Shown: piece by piece, positions 58,468 through 64,000 of the stretch
Position numbering within the stretch: the stretch's first letter is position 1
Layout: each line of letters begins with the position of its first letter
Assembly (NCBI GenBank): GCA_021014325.1
Contig: CM037463.1
Location: forward strand, 6,889,001-6,953,000
Direction of reading: 5' to 3'
DNA: 64,000 nt
Origin: Plazaster borealis
Lineage: Eukaryota > Echinodermata > Asteroidea > Forcipulatida > Labidiasteridae
Notes under the pieces: model-generated
The model's database searches: none
What the model was told of the DNA's origin: nothing
Seen by the model: the letters and a program-made list of their open reading frames with translations, nothing else
Made by a program: the position numbers and the translations under genes

Positions 58468-58814
58468 GCCCAGTTTCATAGAGCTGCTTAAACGCAAAAA
58501 CTAGCTAAGCACAAAATAATTGTGCTTACCTGAAAAAGGTTACCAGCTAAAATGCAATTTCATACCATTATTGACTGGTCTCTCTTATTTTTGCTGAGCA
58601 GACATTTTTTAAGCAAAAGTTTCTGCACATAAGCAGCTCTAGCTGCTGAAGCACAACAAAATTATGCTTACAAGAATAAGGTTACCAGCCAAAATACCAT
58701 GTCACACCATCTGTCACTGCCATCTGGCTTATGACTGCTCAGCAGAAAATTTCACTTAGCATGAAATGCTTAAGCAATATTTTCTGCTTATTAGCAACTC
58801 TATGATATTGGGCC
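58468..58814. mobile_element. Double MITE, CAATTTCATAG family
   Basis: The ends are GGGCCCAGTTTCATAGAGCT and ACTCTATGATATTGGGCC. The family core (TTACCAGC.AAAAT.CCAT) occurs twice inside, so two units are fused or one sits in the other. Confidence 0.75.
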
Positions 58815-60666
58815 ATTGATCATGTGATACAGAGTGGTCAAATATAACAGCTGCTTTAAACTGGTCTAACCAGGTTTACGATAGTTCAACTTAATCCTAG
58901 TTAACAAGGTTTAAGCAGAGTAAACAGGTTCAACCCTTTTTGAAGCTGCACATGATAGGGAAATGAAAACAAGGTCAATTTCTAATGGAATGAAAACAAA
59001 ATCCCTCAAAAGGCAGTGTATTTAAATTTGATTAAAAAGAAGAAAAAAAATCCCAACAATCTATTTCATCTTGGTTTTCATAAAGCGTAAATATCTCAAA
59101 GCATTGTAAGAAACTGGATACACATTCAGGCGCTGAGCCTTTTTAAACGTCAATCAAATGTTATTGATTTAATTAGTAAATTGTTTTGATTAATTCGCAC
59201 AACAACAAACACTACAAACTCTCAGAGGTAAATAACTCATCCTGACCCTTTGTTACAAATAACTCTATCTAAATAATAGCACCTTAGTTTAGGAAATTAT
59301 GAATCAAGCTTTACACGGATTAGAGTCTTCATCACTCAATACATCAAATTTTTGGAACTTGGGAGTCAAATAATTGGAGGGTATTTATAGTATAAAAAGA
59401 TTCCTTTAAAATTTACAGCTAATATTAAAAACAAGAAATGGCTGCTTCTGTTTTTTGAACAGTTTAATGCACTAAAAGAATTACCATAAATTGTGTTTGT
59501 CTTGATTATTTTAAAAAATTTAAATAAATAGAAAGTGTCCGCTTCCAAAAACATTTATACATGTAGGTGAAGTGGCAGGCTCAGATTCTAGATTCCAACA
59601 CTTTCCTAGATGACAATAATATTTTGTGCAATTTCCCAAGCATGCTAAGCCCACAAACTCTAATTAGCAGAACAAGGGCCCAAGTTCATTTAGCCTGTAA
59701 GCAGATTTATTGCAGCTCTTAGCAGTTTATTTTATGATTAGATGTAGTAATTTGCAACAGGATAAATAATATCCTTTGCTGTTTTACCCTATACAGATGA
59801 ATGACAAGCACTGTATACACGGCACTTCCTTGAGTCCTACGAGATAAAAATATCCACAGGTACACCACTCAGATGGGATTCGAACCACAACACCCCGGTG
59901 GTCTAATGCGGTTGGGTAGTGGATTAAAATCTCAACCAAGCAGTATATCTGTTGATTTTTGTTTTCCCCCGCAAGATTCGGGAAGCACCAAGTATACCGT
60001 GCTTGTCACACATCATTGTCTGGTACAACAAGATAATAATTATTAAGCTCTTAGCAGATTAATTTCACAGAGCTGCACATAAATTTACTATTCACAGAAA
60101 AACATGCTCTTTAGAAGCACAGGTTAGCAATCTAAATGCCGCTTATATTTACCGTTTTTGACTTGCTCCCTGCTCTTAAAAACTGAGCTTGACTTTTGAT
60201 TCCGTGAAAATCTTGTTTCATCCATGTAAAATGAATTGTTTTGAAAGTTACATTCTGGGGGAGGGGAGTATACAGATAAAGCGCAAATCTGTAATGTAAT
60301 TATAAAAGGGAAGAACTTAAAAGTATTTTCATACATTACTTGAATATGTACAAAGAAATCGACCTTTACAAAGACAAATATTTTTACAAAGCACTTTTTT
60401 GTATCAATGCACAGTGCAACAAAATAAATCCAGGAAGTTTTTCTTTTAACATTAACAAAACTTTGCTTTAGCCTTTCAGACCCTTTCCATGAAGCCAAAT
60501 AAATCCTTGTGCTGTAATGATATTTTCATATCGCGTTATGGTTTTTAACACATGATGCAGGTTTGGGGGTTTTTTATAGGCATGGCGTGACAACTACCAC
60601 GACAGGGAAAACAAAAGTTGTACAAACTAAGTGAACCATTACAAGCAGGCAACAACTCTATAATGC
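58815..60666. other. Non-coding DNA with SINE fragment
   Basis: It holds a tRNA-like fragment on the minus strand at about 59788-59930 (GATGGGATTCGAACC; related to 25628-25750) and a degenerate MITE trace at about 59690. No exon recognised. Confidence 0.45.
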
Positions 60667-60938
60667 AGTGCTCAATTTCTTAAAGCTGCTAAGAACACAA
60701 ATTTGCTGAGCACAGAAAAATTACTGCTTAGCAGAAACGAGTTACCAGCTAAATTACCATGGGCCCTGGTAAGCATTCAAATGTTGGTCAGCACAAAATG
60801 ATCTTGCTTAGCTGAAGCTGGCAACCATCCACACTGTTGTGTAATTACCATCGTTGTGACTGGTGCCCCGATAACTCTTTGCTTTGATTTGCTTAGCAGA
60901 ATTTTATTCTTAAGAAGCGTTATGAAATTGGGCCTAGA
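60667..60938. mobile_element. MITE, CAATTTCATAG family, with internal duplication
   Basis: GTGCTCAATTTCTTAAAGCT at left and GCGTTATGAAATTGGGCC at right. AAAATTACTGCTTAGCAG and CAAAATGATCTTGCTTAGC inside. Confidence 0.7.
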
Positions 60939-61999
60939 TAGTGGACTCCAAGCTTGCTGATACACAGAGCTCCAATTTTTGAATACTTTAGTAACAATCT
61001 ACACCATCACAGGTCCAGAGAAACTTTTGCACAACTCAAGCAAAAATCAATTATAACAATTTGTTTTTCCAGTTTGTCACTTACAGACCTCTTCAGAACA
61101 GGCTTTGATTTGGAAACTTCACTCTTAACAAATCTCCTCTTTGCCACATAATACCTCAAAAACTGTTAGTATTTACATAACATGAAAACAAAAACAAAAC
61201 ACTTGACCAAAAGTTTGGTCCTTGTAGAATCACTTGTATTGAGCGAGCAATCCAGCTGGTACTTCTGTGGAGTTTATAAAGGCTAGACGATAGACTGGTC
61301 AAGAGTTTTCAAGCTTAGTTATACACACATTCTTAGAGCACATGTATTTTTAAGCACATCTAGTGAAAGGCTTCTTAAACAACTATCTACAATTGCAAAG
61401 TTTGTAAATTTCAATATTTTGGGTTTATAACATCTGTGCTACGATTTAGAAAATATATTTATTCACAAAGTGATAAACACTAACAGCAGTTTTTTTTAAG
61501 CTTTGTCAAAATAGTTTGTCCGATATTTATAGTTATATTTAAATGTTGTTCATATTCATTGTTGTTCATAAATGTTATTTATATTTAAGTTTAAGCACCT
61601 TATGATGAAAATGTGCCTTTAGAAAAAAAAAACAATTAAAAAAACAATATCCTTCAACTTTACTTTTAACTAAACTGTCCAACATGTTACCCAGATGTTC
61701 CACAAGTTGGGACCAATGTCCCGATTGAGGACCACTGATATCTTATTTGGCAAAGGCAGGGTCCCAATTGGGTTAAAAGTACACATCCAAATTGAGATAC
61801 TTAACCTGACTAAGTTAAAAGTCTGACAGTGCTGTGAGCTGTGGCATGGTTTGAGACTGACGATATGCCGATTGGGAAAACGGTATCCCCCAAATGGGAT
61901 AGTTGGTTTGACAAGTCTCCTATAAAGGGTCAGAGAAACTTTAAAAGCTTCCAGTTTAAGCTCATTTTATAGTGGGGCTTAATGTCCTCAAAACAAAAT
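60939..61999. other. Non-coding DNA
   Basis: AT-rich sequence. No gene, complete repeat or site recognised. Confidence 0.4.
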
Positions 62000-62216
62000 A
62001 ATAATTGTAATAATATAGTATTATTATAATAATGGACATTTTACATCATGGCTCATGAACATTATTACCCCCAATAATTGGGCCAATTATTTCATTCCTT
62101 AAACCATTCTCAGCTCCCTGGGGGATCGAGAATACAGCCTCTGCTGCCAAGTGTGTATCGCATCAAGGTAAATTAATGACGAACCATCTCTGCCCGCAAA
62201 GGTACCCAATGGTTAG
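62000..62216 (-). mobile_element. Truncated SINE, head missing
   Basis: TTATTACCCCCAATAATTGG and CCTTAAACCATTCTCAGCTC match the body of the intron 8 SINE in the same orientation. An ATAATATAGTATTATTATAA tail is at the left. No tRNA-like head remains. Confidence 0.7.
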
Positions 62217-62357
62217 CATTTTGCGCCGTGTCGCCTAAAAAGTGCACAACACTGACAACACACAGGGAAATTGACTCCCAAAATGGCACAACCAAGATTA
62301 TTGTGATGGTGATGTCAGGTGAACTAGGTCAATAATTGCTTCTCTTCACCCAGGAGT

Positions 62358-62608
62358 AGGACGTCTAATAGCAACACACTTAGCAACAGTCGTAGCCGTA
62401 GCTGTAGCCGCCAATCCAAGGAGTCAATATATGGTGTACTCCATTCGTACCGACTGGCCTATGATCTAAGGCCGCATCTGAATTGGCGACTACAGCTACG
62501 GCTACGGCTGTTGCTAAGGGTGTTGCTAAGGACGTCCTATTCTTCAATGCATGATGACGCGGAAATCTAGCCGTAGCCGTAGCTGTAGCCGGCATTTTGG
62601 ACATGGCC
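62358..62608. mobile_element. Palindromic MITE, TCCGAATTGGCGGCTAC family (half copy plus complete copy)
   Basis: 62358-62416 is a right half only. 62470-62608 is complete, from GGCCGCATCTGAATTGG to TTTTGGACATGGCC, flanked by TAA and TTA. Arm repeats GCTACGGCTACGGCTG are mirrored as TAGCCGTAGCCGTAGCTG. Confidence 0.85.
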
Positions 62609-62707
62609 TTAACCTGATTCTATTCACACTTGTTCTTTATCAATATCTCTAACCTGTGCAAGGTGAGCCACACCTTCTGCATGTCTAGATGTTTTCTTGT
62701 ACACTAG

Positions 62708-62892
62708 GGCCCAATTTCATAAAGCTGCTTAAGCAGAAAAAGAAGCTAAGCACCAAAAAAATGCTTACCAAATTAGGTTACCAGCCAAAATACCATTTCA
62801 TGTGTACCATCTGTGACTGGTATCCTGCTCATTTTTGCTTAGCAGCTCTAAGAAATATTCAGTGCTTCGGCAGCTCTATGAAATTGGGCCCA
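62708..62892. mobile_element. MITE, CAATTTCATAG family (best-preserved short copy)
   Basis: The ends are GGGCCCAATTTCATAAAGCT and AGCTCTATGAAATTGGGCCC, 185 bp apart. The core GTTACCAGCCAAAATACCAT and CATCTGTGACTGGTATCC are shared across the family. Confidence 0.9.
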
Positions 62893-63003
62893 GTGTACAG
62901 ACCACAGAATAGAGATTCAAGAAAGATATACTGTACAAGGATTAAATGTTATAACATAAACACATGTTTCACAAAGACAGGTCGTGACTGAATTACATGT
63001 AAG

Positions 63004-63115
63004 CGACTTCAGCTATGACTATGGCCTTTGGCTGCAAAACAACAAGGTTGGAGAAAAGGAATTTGGGGCATTTCAGCCATAGCCACTGCCGAAGAAGCAA
63101 TCAATTCGGAACAGG
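63004..63115. mobile_element. Degenerate MITE, AATTGGCGGCTAC family
   Basis: GCCATAGCCACTGCCGAAG then CAATTCGGAACAGGCC recalls the right end. The left (GACTTCAGCTATGACTATGG) is eroded. Confidence 0.45.
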
Positions 63116-63485
63116 CCAATCTTATTAATAACCGCATAATAAACCCAAAGACCATATTTTGGTTGGGGGGTTACACTCTAAACAAAAAACTTACAGAAAC
63201 GCTCATTTAAAATCTATCGCAACACATTCTTAAAACAACGCCAAGAGCAGTTAATAGGAAAACACAGTTATGTTTACAACAAGCAATCATTAAACAAATT
63301 AAAAAACTTTCTTCAAAGCCATCCCCAGATTTACCCCCCCCCCCCCACGGAAAAAAAACCTCTGAAAATACATAGATCTATACAGTTTTGTGACTCGTTG
63401 TAAATCACCATTATAAAAAATACATTCAAAAAATAAGATTGCTGTGCACTTTATGATCAAATAGATGCTATTATGTTTTACACAA

Positions 63486-63613
63486 TGGGAAACTTTGAAC
63501 ACTAGGTGGCAGCCGGGTACATTCCCATTGTTTACGTAGTTCTGAGCATGCGCACATTTCTCAATTAACCTGGTAAGTCTGCTGCCACCTAGCGTCCCCA
63601 AAAATCTCCCGTC
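63486..63613. mobile_element. Palindromic MITE, GGTGGCAGCAGAC family (copy 2)
   Basis: AACACTAGGTGGCAGCCGG at left, GTCTGCTGCCACCTAGCGTC at right, and the central GTAGTTCTGAGCATGCGCAC is shared with copy 1, in inverted order. Confidence 0.82.
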
Positions 63614-63744
63614 AGAATTTAGTTTAATATAAGCTGCAGGGTGTGATGAACATTTTCATACAAATTTAGAGCAACTGAGAAGCTGGCCTTAGACGCCTTC
63701 CTCTTATTTTAGGCCATGGGGTCTCCCCTTAAGGTAGGGTCATT

Positions 63745-63990
63745 GTTTGGGTTTTTTGTCATCATAATGCTGATTTGTAGGCAAAATTATCAAGAAAGAT
63801 ACAATAAAAGTCACCCGTAAAAGTTTCAGCTGAATACAGGGTCTACTTGTTGAGAAAACAGCCATCTCTGGCCAGCATTCGCGAACGGACACCACGGATA
63901 TTTCAATTTTCAGTCGGCCCTTCGGAAATCTGAGAATCTGAGAAACGATTCATTTTCTCAGATTCAAATGTTTTTGGGTGAAAAATTATC
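63745..63990. mobile_element. Dispersed repeat, second copy of the 32338 element
   Basis: AATGCTGATTTGTAGGCAAA, AATAAAAGTCACCCGTAAAA and CGAACGGACACCACGGATAT match in order. It runs to the window edge. Confidence 0.75.
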
Positions 63991-64000
63991 CCCCCCAAAA

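Overview
The window is animal nuclear DNA: AT-rich, intron-dense and full of short transposon debris. It is most likely from an echinoderm, and a sea star is my best guess. The basis is vertebrate-like gene content with compact GT-AG introns, TTAGGG-type telomeric repeat, abundant tRNA-headed SINEs, and many palindromic MITEs, among them a family with GGGCCCAATTTCATAG ends. The species-level placement is inference.

Three protein-coding genes can be supported. (1) Positions 15085-15167, minus strand: the first coding exon of a CFAP410 (C21orf2) orthologue, a ciliary leucine-rich-repeat protein. It has a good Kozak start and a consensus donor. I could not find its later exons, so positions 1-15084 are its first intron and/or intergenic DNA. 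(2) Positions 19458-43220, plus strand: a complete separase gene (ESPL1), the cysteine protease that cuts cohesin at anaphase. I resolve 22 coding exons that join without a frame break into 2,416 codons (2,408 with an alternative donor). The catalytic His (codon 42067-42069) and Cys (codon 42145-42147) are 26 residues apart, as in the human enzyme. (3) Positions 47519-51239, minus strand: a four-exon short-chain dehydrogenase of the retinol dehydrogenase / 17-beta-hydroxysteroid dehydrogenase 6 type (SDR9C), 317 residues. Its first intron appears to use a GC-AG splice.

Separase and the dehydrogenase converge, with 4.3 kb between their stop codons. CFAP410 and separase diverge, with 4.3 kb between their start codons. 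No shared pathway is implied: one gene acts in mitosis, one at the cilium, and one at ER membranes in retinoid or steroid metabolism.

The rest is non-coding. It holds at least eight complete tRNA-derived SINEs, all on the minus strand, and about ten MITE or dispersed-repeat families, some nested. It also holds an 18-bp minisatellite in separase intron 7, a hairpin with TTAGGG repeats in its loop, several local tandem duplications, and a roughly 625-bp element with terminal inverted repeats. I found no prokaryotic, viral or CRISPR features and no functional tRNA or rRNA gene. I see no convincing new multi-gene system. The observations most worth checking are the GC-AG intron, a MITE that abuts a splice donor, paired alternative donors at the end of the separase linker exon, a start-stop uORF before separase, and the one-strand SINE bias.
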